From: QHWK01 sp035315685
Lineage (GTDB): Bacteria; Acidobacteriota; Vicinamibacteria; Vicinamibacterales; CAVVIG01
Direction of reading: 5' to 3'
NCBI GenBank assembly: GCA_035315685.1
Contig: DATFXR010000164.1
Location: 1-31,414 of the forward strand
DNA length: 31,414 nucleotides
Shown here: piece by piece, positions 16,278 through 24,231 of the stretch
Layout: each line of letters begins with the position of its first letter
Position numbering within the stretch: position 1 is the stretch's first letter
Made by a program: the position numbers and the translations under genes
Notes under the pieces: model-generated
Seen by the model: only the letters and a program-made list of their open reading frames with translations
What the model was told of the DNA's origin: nothing
Databases searched by the model: none

Positions 16278-16687
16278 TCCATCCGCGAAACTCAAGACCG
16301 AAAGGTGGCGGGAGCGGCGGAGTCGCCGGGCGGAGGCTTCCTTTCTTTGACCATATCGAGCGGATTGGGTGTGTTCGGCGCCAATTGCGATTCCTCGAAG
16401 AAACCCGTTGCTGGCGTGCCGCGCACTTGACCGGCCCGTAACACTTGAAACTCGAATTTACTGAAGCATGCGATTGAGCCGTCTGGGCGGCGGTTGATGT
16501 CTGCCGCCCAGAAGTACCGAGACCGAGGTTCAAGCAGACCGTTGGGCGGCCGTCGTGGGTGCGCTCCCGCCTGCCGCACCCTTCCGGCTTCGATCAGCGG
16601 CCGCGAGGTATATCGCCGGCCCCGACGCCAAGCTTCCATCACAGACGTGGCGGACGTTCCTTGCGAACCAGTGGTAGAGTCACGCTC
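16278..16687 (-). other. Intergenic stretch with possible unidentified minus-strand remnant
   Basis: Between the quinoprotein and the lactamase-like gene, the minus strand at about 16292-16545 reads as protein-like sequence of balanced composition (RYFWAADINRRPDGSIACFS, then TGFFEESQLAPNTPNPLDM) up to a stop at 16292. I do not recognise the family and see no start. It may be the 3' end of a lost gene. It contains the 29-nt hairpin at 16483-16511. Confidence 0.25.
16483..16511. repeat. Perfect 9-bp inverted repeat (stem-loop)
   Basis: CTGGGCGGC and GCCGCCCAG face each other across an 11-nt loop. There is no T-tract on either side, so it is not a classic intrinsic terminator. It lies inside the possible minus-strand remnant and may be chance in GC-rich DNA. 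Confidence 0.4.
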
Positions 16688-17557
16688 ATGAAAGCCATCG
16701 TTCTTCTTGCACTTGCGGCAGCGGTGGTCGGTCAGGCGCCGGCCGATCATCCTTCCGTCACGGTTAACGGCCAGACGTATACGTCGGCCTCGATCCTCGC
16801 GCGCAACATGGGTACGAGGGCGGATCAGGAGACGGCGTTTCCGCCACATCAGATCATCGACAACATCTATTACGTCGGGACGCGTACCCTGAGCTCGTTC
16901 CTCATCGTCACGCCCGCCGGGCACGTCCTGATCGACACGACGTACGAGCGGAATGTTCCGGTCATCAAGCGATCCGTCGAGCAGCTCGGCTTCACGTTCG
17001 CGGACGTCAAGATCATCCTTGGCAACCACGCGCACGACGATCACCAGGAAGGCGATGCGATGGCCAAGCAGATGACGGGCGCGCAGGTGATGGCGATGGC
17101 CGAAGACGTGCCGGCGCTGAAGGCGATGATGTCGGGCGGCAAGGAGCATCCCATCGACAGGATTCTTCACGACGGCGACACGGTGACGCTTGGCGGCGTC
17201 ACGCTCGTCGCGCACCTGACCGCGGGACATACGCGCGGCGCCACCGCGTACGCGACGAAGGTGCAGGACGGAGGACGGGCGTTCGACGTCGTGTTCTTCT
17301 CGAGCCTGCGCGCCGGCGGAACGATTAGTCCCGCGATTGCCGCCGAATTCGATCGCACGTTCCCGGCCGTCCGGCGGCTGCCGTGCGACGTGCCACTCGG
17401 CGATCATCCGGCCGAATACGGCATGCAAGCGAAGTACGCGAAACTCGGCGCCGGCGGCCCGAATCCGTTTGTCGACCGGTTCAACTGCTTCGCCGAGGTG
17501 GACGTCCAGGAAGCGATGTATCGCGCCGTGCTCGCCGAGCAGCGCCAGAAACCGTAG
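16688..17557 (+). CDS. Subclass B3-like metallo-beta-lactamase fold hydrolase
   Basis: The 289-residue protein starts with a signal peptide (1-16; MKAIVLLALAAAVVGQ), so it is periplasmic. The zinc ligands of subclass B3 are in place: HAHDDH at 114-119 (H114, H116, D118, H119), H181 in TAGHTRGAT and H240 in PLGDHPAEYG. Length and spacing fit B3 enzymes. It may hydrolyse beta-lactams or act on another substrate, since many environmental B3-like proteins have other or unknown activities. The start is set at the signal peptide; the frame is open 43 codons further upstream, but that part is Arg-rich and lacks a signal. No strong ribosome site is present. Confidence 0.88.
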   Translation: MKAIVLLALAAAVVGQAPADHPSVTVNGQTYTSASILARNMGTRADQETAFPPHQIIDNIYYVGTRTLSSFLIVTPAGHVLIDTTYERNVPVIKRSVEQLGFTFADVKIILGNHAHDDHQEGDAMAKQMTGAQVMAMAEDVPALKAMMSGGKEHPIDRILHDGDTVTLGGVTLVAHLTAGHTRGATAYATKVQDGGRAFDVVFFSSLRAGGTISPAIAAEFDRTFPAVRRLPCDVPLGDHPAEYGMQAKYAKLGAGGPNPFVDRFNCFAEVDVQEAMYRAVLAEQRQKP

Positions 17558-17562
17558 AGTCC

Positions 17563-17637
17563 GTCGATACAAGGCTCAATCGAACCGCCGCCATCAAGAT
17601 TCTTCCACCCGACCTGAACGCAGATCCGTCTAGATCG
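17563..17637 (+). pseudogene. Ser/Thr protein kinase relic, beta3 (VAIK) piece
   Basis: Six nt after the lactamase-like stop, the plus strand reads VDTRLNRTAAIKILPPDLNA then DPSRS. This matches the small-lobe strand of Pkn-type kinases (DTRLNRTVAIKVLPPDL), with the ATP-anchoring Lys encoded at 17596-17598. No glycine loop precedes it and no kinase sequence follows on the same strand. The next kinase piece is on the opposite strand. Confidence 0.6.
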
Positions 17638-17676
17638 CCCGCAAGCGCAGTCTTGGAAAAACGCGCTCCAATAACT

Positions 17677-17853
17677 CGCGGTGGCGAGGCCGGCGAGCGA
17701 CTGCAGGACGATCTCGGTAGCGCGCGAGCACGGGAGCGGACCGCCGTTGATTAACGCGCGCAGCGTTTCGCCTTCGAGGAGTTCGGTGACGAGATACGCA
17801 GACTCACCGATGGCGACATCAAAGGTGGTGAGGACGTTCGGATGGGAGAGGGC
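17677..17853 (-). pseudogene. Ser/Thr protein kinase relic, beta4 to alphaE piece (inverted)
   Basis: The minus strand reads ALSHPNVLTTFDVAIGESAY, then LVTELLEGETLRALI and a GGPLPCSRATEIVLQSLAGL stretch. This is the beta4-beta5-hinge-alphaD-alphaE part of a Pkn-type kinase. It stops before the catalytic HRD loop. With the plus-strand VAIK piece 40 nt away, it covers adjacent parts of one kinase domain in opposite orientations, as expected after a small inversion. It is nonfunctional. Confidence 0.65.
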
Positions 17854-18087
17854 AGGCGATGGCATCGGCTTCCTGTAGTCTGCCGACTTCTGCGGGAAAA
17901 GCGCAATCTGCGCCGCTATCCGATCGCCAAAGACGTCCTACTACGCGTGGCAACTCACCACATCGACTGATTGATCAATTGACGCCGCGAGTCTGGGCTT
18001 TCAGTCATCAGGCAACCATCTGAGATAACACTCGCTACGTTCCCCGACGGACGCGCGGTCGCTTGCCTTGATGCTGCTTCGTACGTT

Positions 18088-18789
18088 CTACGCACTTGCG
18101 GGCGACGCCCTGAGCGCCGCGACACGTCTGCCACGTTCGAGGTAATCCTGACTGCGGATGATCACCTCTGCGCCGACAAGCGACAGGGCGATAACGAGCC
18201 ACATATCCGAGACGTGGTGGGTCTCTAGAAGCGTCGACGGCCATTCCCACAGCTTGGCGAGCCATGGGATCTGATCGATGCAGCGGTTCGCGAGAAACAC
18301 CAAGGCCACGGCGTAGCTCCGCGTCATCCATCGTTGATGCGTTTGGATACGTCGACGCTTCACCATGGCGAAGCCCACGCCGGTGGTTAGTGCCCAGAGT
18401 CCACCAAATCCAAAAGAACCAACGAGGAGACGCAGCGTCGCGATGCCGTGAACGTACTTGACGTACTCGATCAACGTCCCAATGGGCACCGCGACCGCGA
18501 CGCCGCACACGTAGGTGCGGCCGATCAGACGATGCCAACGCAAGACCCGGCGGCGGAGTCGGCTAGAAAACTGGAGAGGACCAAGAAACAAGGCGAGCGC
18601 ACCGGCAAGACCGTGTGGCAGCAGCCACCAACGAAAGAAGCGATAGTGTTCCCAAATCGGCGCTGCTGGATCAAGGAGCACGCGATCTCGGTAAAGCACG
18701 ATCACCATCATCACGGCGATGAAGCCGAAGACGACGTATTTCGGCCGCGCGGGCCAGGCCAGCGTCGAGGTGTTCGGAGCAGTCGTCAC
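18088..18789 (-). CDS. DUF2306-type membrane protein
   Basis: The 233-residue protein starts at GTG (18789) with a weak GAGGG ahead of it. It has about six hydrophobic segments (18-33, 56-73, 90-108, 119-142, 157-170 and 195-207). Positions 57-76 read LLPHGLAGALALFLGPLQFS, followed by RRVLRWHRLIGRTYV and HQRWMTRSYAVAL. These three His-containing motifs (H59, H86, H151) are typical of DUF2306 and related heme-like four-helix membrane families. Function is unknown; a redox or sensing role is possible but not shown. It does not look co-transcribed with its neighbours. Confidence 0.8.
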   Translation of the reverse strand: MTTAPNTSTLAWPARPKYVVFGFIAVMMVIVLYRDRVLLDPAAPIWEHYRFFRWWLLPHGLAGALALFLGPLQFSSRLRRRVLRWHRLIGRTYVCGVAVAVPIGTLIEYVKYVHGIATLRLLVGSFGFGGLWALTTGVGFAMVKRRRIQTHQRWMTRSYAVALVFLANRCIDQIPWLAKLWEWPSTLLETHHVSDMWLVIALSLVGAEVIIRSQDYLERGRRVAALRASPASA

Positions 18790-19056
18790 ACGCCCTCACA
18801 GTTACTATTGAAAAGGCGCGGTCGGGGTGCCGGAAGTACGATTATACGCGCGGCTGGTCCTCTGCGTGCCGAGGAAACCGTGCGTGGTCCCGTCAAGATG
18901 GTCGTCGTCGAACTCTACGCGATAACTGGCACGGGGCGACGATGGCTTCTATGCGGGCAACGTAGGGGGGAATCCGGACACGGCCACGGCGCTGCCTACG
19001 GATTACCGCGCCAGTGCCCAACCCTACCAGCCTCAAGGATGCTGGCCCGTTGGCGT

Positions 19057-21132
19057 TCACGTCTGGTTCAACACGGCGATCGGATCCACCCGCATTGCGC
19101 GACGCGCGGGGAGTGTGCAGGCAAGCAGCGCGACCGCGCTCACGGTGACGGTGACAACGCCGACAATGATCGGATCAGCCGAGCGCACGCCGTACAGCTG
19201 ATTCGCCATGACGTTTCTCAGCGCAACGACACCTGCCGCTCCGAACAGCAGGCCCGCGGTCAAGAGCTGTCGTGCTTCTCGCAGTATGAGATCCCGGATG
19301 TTCCTCGTCGTAGCGCCAAGCGCGAAGCGGATACCTATCTCCCTGGTACGCTGCGCCACCAGATACGCCAGCACTCCGTAGATGCCGATTGCTGACAGGA
19401 AGATCGCCATCAGACCGAAGGCCATCGCGATCGTCGTCGCGGCGCGGCGAGCCTGGAGCGACGTTTCGACGCGTTCGGTCATACGATAGACGTCGAAGAG
19501 CGCCAGCTCGGCGTCGATTCTCGCCACTTCCGCGCGAATCGCGGGAATGACGCCTGAAATGTCGCCATCCGCTCTGACGGCAACCTTCACGGTCCGGCGG
19601 GGCACCTGAGCGAACGGGTAGTAGATCGCCCCGTTCGTGGTTGAGCGATCGCCGGCCAGATCTTCCAATCGGACGTTTCGGACCAGCCCGACCACGGTAT
19701 GCCAGTGTGTCGGCTCCGTCATGGTCTTTGCGTCATCGAGGCTTTCAGGGAGGTAGATGCGTCGGCCGATCGGATCGCGGTCGGGCCAGATCGCGCGTGC
19801 CAGACGTTCGTCGATGATACAGGTCGCAGGCCCTGCTTCAGTGTCACGGCTATCAAAGAAGCGGCCTTTCACCAGCGCAATCTTCATCGCTTCCAAGTAT
19901 CCGGGCGTAATCCGAAGCATTCGAGCGATGACGACTTCGTCTCTCTGCATCACGTACCCGTCGGGTAAGACCGCCGACGAGTTGTAGTCGCCGTCAAAAG
20001 GCAGACTGCTAGTCACGCCGGCACTCACGATTCCGGGAAGCGTACGAACTGCTTCGAGAAAACGATTCACGAATGTTCGCTGCTCGGTCTGGCCGGCATA
20101 CTTCGCCTCGGGGAGACTCGTCGCGACGGTAATCACGCCGTCCGACGAAAACCCAGGGTCCACGGCGAGAATCTCGCGGAAGCTCGCCACCAAGAGGCCG
20201 GCGCCCGTCAGGAGCACGAACGCGAGCGCGATTTGCGCGATGACCAGGCCGTGTCGCATGGTGCGTGCGTGCCGCCCACTCGTGCCGCCGCGACTTTGTT
20301 CGTGGAGCGACTGGGTCAGATTCGCGTGCAGGGCAGGGATGATCGACATGACACCCACGGCGCCTCCCGCGACGAACGAAACCGCGAGGGTCATGCCGAC
20401 GACGACTCCATCCATGTGAATTTCCGTGGCACGCGGCAGGCGGTCCATCCCGATGCGGGTGAGCGTATCAAGGAGCCACGAGCCCGCTACCAGTCCGATC
20501 CCCCCACTGGTAGCCGCGAGCATCACGTTTTCGATGACGAGTTGTCGAGTCACCTGCCCGCGCGAAGCACCCAGGACAAGGCGTGTTGCGATCTCCTTCT
20601 GTCGCACCGTGGAGCGAGCGAGCGCGAGATTCGTGACGTTGACGAGGCCAATCAAGAGAACAAACAGCGCCCCGCCCCACAACAGGTACAGTTTTCCTTT
20701 GACCTCGCGCACGAGAACGCCTTGAAGGGGCTCGACTGACGTATAGAATCCCGTTCGGATGCGGAGGTCCCTAACTTCGGGCAGGCGTTCGAAGTTGGCG
20801 GCATCGATTGCGCGAACCTGCGCTCGGGCTTGCTCGAGTGTCGCATCCGGTTTCAATTTTCCGATGTCGTAGAGAAATGCGCCTCCATGGCGCTTGAGCC
20901 GACGCTCGTCGGTGAACGCGAGGGGTAGCCAGAACGGGACGTCAGGGCGGAAGAACGAAAATCCGCGCGGCATGACGCCGACGATCGCGTACGTCCGTTC
21001 GCTCAGCCGAAGCTGAGCCCCGAGTACGTTGGGATTGCCGCCGAACAGTTGCTGCCAGGCGGCGAAACTTAAAATCACCTTCGAATCATTCCCGATCGTG
21101 CCTTCCGTCTCGGTGAACGTTCGCCCAAGCAA
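19057..21132 (-). CDS. ADOP-type FtsX/MacB permease, C-terminal part (frameshifted)
   Basis: This part carries the rest of a permease whose N-terminus lies in another frame at 21086-21526. It opens in LLGRTFTETEG, the usual continuation after the first transmembrane helix and the start of the MacB periplasmic-core domain. It contains two FtsX modules: one with VNVTNLALARSTVRQKEIAT and RLVLGASRGQVTRQLVIENV, and a second, terminal one with QRTREIGIRFALGATTRNIR. It ends DPIAVLNQT. These are typical of the acidobacterial ADOP permeases, which have no ATPase next to them, as here. The nominal start is TTG, an artefact of the frame change. Substrate is unknown. Confidence 0.85.
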   Translation of the reverse strand: MLGRTFTETEGTIGNDSKVILSFAAWQQLFGGNPNVLGAQLRLSERTYAIVGVMPRGFSFFRPDVPFWLPLAFTDERRLKRHGGAFLYDIGKLKPDATLEQARAQVRAIDAANFERLPEVRDLRIRTGFYTSVEPLQGVLVREVKGKLYLLWGGALFVLLIGLVNVTNLALARSTVRQKEIATRLVLGASRGQVTRQLVIENVMLAATSGGIGLVAGSWLLDTLTRIGMDRLPRATEIHMDGVVVGMTLAVSFVAGGAVGVMSIIPALHANLTQSLHEQSRGGTSGRHARTMRHGLVIAQIALAFVLLTGAGLLVASFREILAVDPGFSSDGVITVATSLPEAKYAGQTEQRTFVNRFLEAVRTLPGIVSAGVTSSLPFDGDYNSSAVLPDGYVMQRDEVVIARMLRITPGYLEAMKIALVKGRFFDSRDTEAGPATCIIDERLARAIWPDRDPIGRRIYLPESLDDAKTMTEPTHWHTVVGLVRNVRLEDLAGDRSTTNGAIYYPFAQVPRRTVKVAVRADGDISGVIPAIRAEVARIDAELALFDVYRMTERVETSLQARRAATTIAMAFGLMAIFLSAIGIYGVLAYLVAQRTREIGIRFALGATTRNIRDLILREARQLLTAGLLFGAAGVVALRNVMANQLYGVRSADPIIVGVVTVTVSAVALLACTLPARRAMRVDPIAVLNQT

Positions 21133-21526
21133 CGGGGGTGATTTTGAGGAGCCGGAATAGCGATGGCGTGGTCATCATCGCCGGGACCTGCTGCGGAACG
21201 TTCTCGATGTCGACAGTGATGTCCGCCGTGCTGAACGCGGCCTCGTCCTCGAACACCGTCATCTCGCGCACGCGATCCAAATACTCCGAGGCGAAGGTCA
21301 CGTCCGCGGTACCCAGACCGGCCTTCGGTAACTGTTCCGCCATCAGCAGGATTCGGTTTGCGTCAGGAACGGGAATGGGCTGGAGCACGGTGGAGTACAC
21401 AATTGTGAACATCGCCACGTTGCCCCCGATGCACAGGGCAAGCGTCAGAATCGTAGACAGCGCAAAGCTGCGATCTTTCCAGAGCGTGCGCGCGCCGAAG
21501 CGAATGTCACGGAGCACTGAGTCCAT
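21086..21526 (-). CDS. ADOP-type FtsX/MacB permease, N-terminal part (frameshifted)
   Basis: The ATG at 21526 has GGGGAA about 7 nt upstream. The piece begins DSVLRDIRFGARTLWKDRSF and contains the first transmembrane helix ALSTILTLALCIGGNVAMFT, then enters the periplasmic core (EYLDRVREMTVFEDEAAFST). It follows the family as far as FRLLKITP and then leaves the frame. The coding strand carries a five-C run (five G at 21134-21138 on the plus strand). Removing one C joins it directly to LLGRTFTETEG in the downstream part. An indel by mutation or a sequencing or assembly error are both possible. Confidence 0.8.
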   Translation of the reverse strand: MDSVLRDIRFGARTLWKDRSFALSTILTLALCIGGNVAMFTIVYSTVLQPIPVPDANRILLMAEQLPKAGLGTADVTFASEYLDRVREMTVFEDEAAFSTADITVDIENVPQQVPAMMTTPSLFRLLKITPVAWANVHRDGRHDRE

Positions 21527-21711
21527 GATGTTCCCCGCCACGAGATTCCGGTGCGGTTGCCTTGGTGCCGCTGCACTAAGCGAATTGCGTGCCGGCAAAC
21601 CTGAACGTGAAAAGGCTTCGGAAGAATCGGACGGCGCAGGGCAGGCACCGCTGCGCATGAAACGAACGGTCGATCACGAACAGCATAATCCCGAAACCAG
21701 ACACTCGCCTG

Positions 21712-21947
21712 TCACCGCCGCTGCGACGAGTTTTGGTACCATCGCAGGATGGTGTGCGGTGTCACGATGCCGACGACACCCGTCAGGTGACGGCGGCCGA
21801 GGACCTTGCCTATCATGCCAGGCGGCGGCGCTGGTCGTCCTTGAGGCGGCGCCGCGGAGATCCGTCCGCCGTGCGCAAGACCCGGTTCTCTTGGAGCAGG
21901 CACTCTACGACTACCTGTTGCTGCCGGTTGACCCTGCCGGCGAGGAG
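21712..21947 (-). pseudogene. Integrase-core transposase relic, N-terminal part, multiple frameshifts
   Basis: One minus-strand frame reads VNRQQQVVVECLLQENRVLR and then LKDDQRRRLA before a stop. The next frame continues GKVLGRRHLTGVVGIVTPHT and ILRWYQ, and another frame carries on KLVAAAV. Together these follow the N-terminal part of the same integrase-core transposase family whose core survives at 13952-14209. At least two frameshifts make it inactive. Flanking DNA at 21527-21711 and 21948-22159 shows nothing recognisable. Confidence 0.7.
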
Positions 21948-22159
21948 AGCACGGGGACGGCGGGCGGTGGCGGCAGCGAGTTCGCGGGGAGAAGTCTTCC
22001 AGGGAGGCTGGCGGGATGCAAACCACCACAGATTCGGAGATCGGCCTCAGGGAGCCGACTTGATCTTGTGACAACAAGCCTCCGCCGATTGGCTCGAATA
22101 CATCGATTCTCGTGCGTCCGGCCTCCGGCCGAGTTTTCGCACAGGACGCGTCTCTTACA

Positions 22160-22936
22160 TTACAGCGTCTTCAAGAACGCGATCAGCGCCTGCCGGTCTT
22201 CGGCTGACAGACTCAGCCCAAACACATGGCCCTTCACGGCAAATGTTTTCTCCCCATACGGTTTGAATCCGGTTGGCACGTAATCGTCGCGAGTCCGGCG
22301 AGGGTCGAACCAGTCTTCGAGCGTCGCGCACCAGCCGCTGTGCCCGAACATGCTGCGATACCATACGCCCTTGAGCGACGGAACTTTGTAGTAGCCGGTC
22401 CCCCGGCGCGTCTGCATAGTCAAATTGGGGTTGGTGCCGACGGAGATCGGCAGGATCTCGTATTTCTTCGGGTGGTCTTCGGGGACCTTGAAGCCCTCTG
22501 CCGGGGTCAGCCTGTTATTGGTATACAGCGGCGGGGCGTGGCATGTCGCGCAGCCTTCACGCTGGAAGATCTTCTCCCCGCGTGCCGCCAGTGCGTCGAA
22601 CTTGTTCGGGTTGGGCGGCGGCTGCAGTGAATAGAGATAGAGCGCCAGCGCGTAGAGCTGCTCGTCGCTGTAGCGAGTCCCACTCCTGGCGTCGGGAAGG
22701 CTTTTGAAATCAGGACCGCTGGCAGGAATGAATCCGGCATAGCTGGCCAAGTCGTCGCCGCCCTGGTTCAGTGCCGCGTAACGCATCACGTCCACGATCG
22801 AACGATGTCGCTGCAAGCCCGTCGCGTCGAGATAGCGCCGCTCTTTCACGCTGATCAAGTCGGGTACATGAGGTGGATAGAGAAAGGACTGGAGCCTTGT
22901 CGCGCCATCACACCGGCTGGAACTGCCTCCTCCCAA
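22160..22936 (-). CDS. Diheme c-type cytochrome, peroxidase/MauG-like, C-terminal part (frameshifted)
   Basis: The second half of a gene whose first half is at 22855-23697. It contains the second heme site EGCATCHAPPLYTNN (CxxCH) and the segment GYYKVPSLKGVWYRSMFGHS then ATLEDWFDP. That segment resembles the region around the second heme in di-heme cytochrome c peroxidase/MauG-like proteins (VPSLRGV...HDG...TLEE). It ends in LSAEDRQALIAFLKTL. The apparent TTG start is an artefact. Restoring one base in the short T run of the coding strand (AAA at 22883-22885, plus strand) would join the halves as SSPF-LYPPHVPDL. Confidence 0.75.
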   Translation of the reverse strand: MGGGSSSRCDGATRLQSFLYPPHVPDLISVKERRYLDATGLQRHRSIVDVMRYAALNQGGDDLASYAGFIPASGPDFKSLPDARSGTRYSDEQLYALALYLYSLQPPPNPNKFDALAARGEKIFQREGCATCHAPPLYTNNRLTPAEGFKVPEDHPKKYEILPISVGTNPNLTMQTRRGTGYYKVPSLKGVWYRSMFGHSGWCATLEDWFDPRRTRDDYVPTGFKPYGEKTFAVKGHVFGLSLSAEDRQALIAFLKTL

Positions 22937-23697
22937 GCGGCGATCTCGTCCAGCGACATCTGATCGAGTAGACCCTGGGGATCAGGGCGAAGCCACGGCG
23001 CTGCAAAGAGCGCACGCTCGAAGCCATGCGCCTCTTTCAGGGAGAAGCGAGCCATGCGCTTGTTGAAAGCGCGAGCGCGGTCAAGAGGAAAATTCCCCTG
23101 CGCGCCCTTGATGATGGCCGAATTGGCCAAAACGCGGGTGTGGCACTCTGCGCATGCGAACTGCCCCAGGTCAATCCTGACCTTCTTTTGGATAACGAAG
23201 CTGTAGAAGCGCATCTTGCCATTGGCGTCGAGTGGCGGCTGAACGCGGCGGTACCACTCGGGATCCCTGACGTCGCCCAGTGCCGTGACCGCGTCTTCGT
23301 TGAACGCGATCGGCGCGTCGAATACCAGTTCGCCGGCGTTGACCCAGTCCGACTGGTTGTTCAGTTGCGGTGCGTGTCCCTTTTCATCCCAGATGATCAC
23401 TGGCTCCTGCTGCTTCAGCCAGTCCATGTAGCCGGGTGGCTCGTGGCCGGGCGCGTACACTGGATAGCTCTTGTAAATGGGCCGGACCGGGATGCGGTAG
23501 TAATAGTCGGCAGGAACCTGCTGTGGAGAACCAACAGGATTAGCGAGCGGCACCTCGAGCGTAGCCATCGCGGCATCGTCCCACGTCCTCGGAATCACAG
23601 GACGAGATCCACGATGGGATTCCTGAGCCCGCCCGTCAGGAATCGCAGTTGCGATGCTGATCAGCGCGCAAACGAGCGGGAGAGAGTTCTTACCCAC
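22855..23697 (-). CDS. Diheme c-type cytochrome, N-terminal part (frameshifted)
   Basis: The GTG at 23697 is chosen as start because it opens the signal peptide (GKNSLPLVCALISIATAIP, cleavage near RAQ-E) and GGGGGTT lies upstream; the frame is open to 23808. The part contains one heme site, FACAECHTRV (residues 182-186), after a soluble region with DYYYRIPVRPIYKSYPVY, FDAPIAFNE and WYRRVQPPLD. It is therefore a periplasmic cytochrome c. The frame ends at FSIHLMYPT, while the neighbouring frame continues with LYPPHVPDLISVKERRYLDA. The whole gene has two CxxCH motifs and would be about 510 residues. Its redox partner is unknown, but quinoprotein genes lie just upstream. Confidence 0.75.
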   Translation of the reverse strand: MGKNSLPLVCALISIATAIPDGRAQESHRGSRPVIPRTWDDAAMATLEVPLANPVGSPQQVPADYYYRIPVRPIYKSYPVYAPGHEPPGYMDWLKQQEPVIIWDEKGHAPQLNNQSDWVNAGELVFDAPIAFNEDAVTALGDVRDPEWYRRVQPPLDANGKMRFYSFVIQKKVRIDLGQFACAECHTRVLANSAIIKGAQGNFPLDRARAFNKRMARFSLKEAHGFERALFAAPWLRPDPQGLLDQMSLDEIAAWEEAVPAGVMARQGSSPFSIHLMYPT

Positions 23698-24231
23698 GTT
23701 CCAACCCCCGAAACTCGTCCGTGCGTGATGATATGACGGAACCATAACCCACACAACAACAACGCGATCTGTCGAATGAATCACATCAGCAGGCAATGCC
23801 GTAAGCAAAACATAAATGTCGCGATGAGGCCTTGTGTGTGTTGAAAGCGCGAAGGTATTGGTGCTGCTGAACTTGCTGACACTGGCCGGTAGGTCCCTTT
23901 CTACGATGGCGTCCGTACTGATTGCCGCTGTGTCGGGGATGCTTCAGAGCATCGTTGCGGTCCCGGCCGCCTGGGCAGCTCGAAGTTCGTGCGGTCCGCC
24001 ATCAACTGCAAGTGCTCGAGCGATCGCGACCGCGAAGGCCGCGCGTTGCCAAATAGCCGATTGCTCTGAGCATGGCTCTCGCAGCAACTCCAAGTCACCC
24101 TGTTCCCGATCCAACCAGAAGGGGAGCGGCCTGCCTGAAGCCGTCGCCACCTGCACTCGACGCCCTCACCGAAGAACTACCAATTGTGCGCCAGTCCGTG
24201 GCGACAGCGTATCTGACAACGTTCGTTGCGT
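23698..24231. other. Intergenic stretch, nothing recognised
   Basis: Between the diheme protein and the next cytochrome gene there are only short overlapping frames without ribosome sites or known motifs. A minus-strand frame near 23944-24156 looks mildly protein-like but matches nothing that I know. Upstream control elements for the diheme gene could lie here; no clear promoter was found. Confidence 0.35.

Noticed and set aside
17866..18087. Possible continuation of the kinase (HRD and DFG loops)
   Set aside because: No HRD or DFG motif was found on either strand in this stretch, so the kinase is truncated there.
18936..19080. Plus-strand stretch reading DDGFYAGNVGGNPDTATALP
   Set aside because: It is balanced in composition but too short and without a recognised family. 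It may be a relic; not supported.
21138..22283. 381-codon plus-strand open frame
   Set aside because: It spans the antisense of the permease N-terminus, the transposase relic and the cytochrome 3' end, which are three unrelated units. It cannot be one gene.
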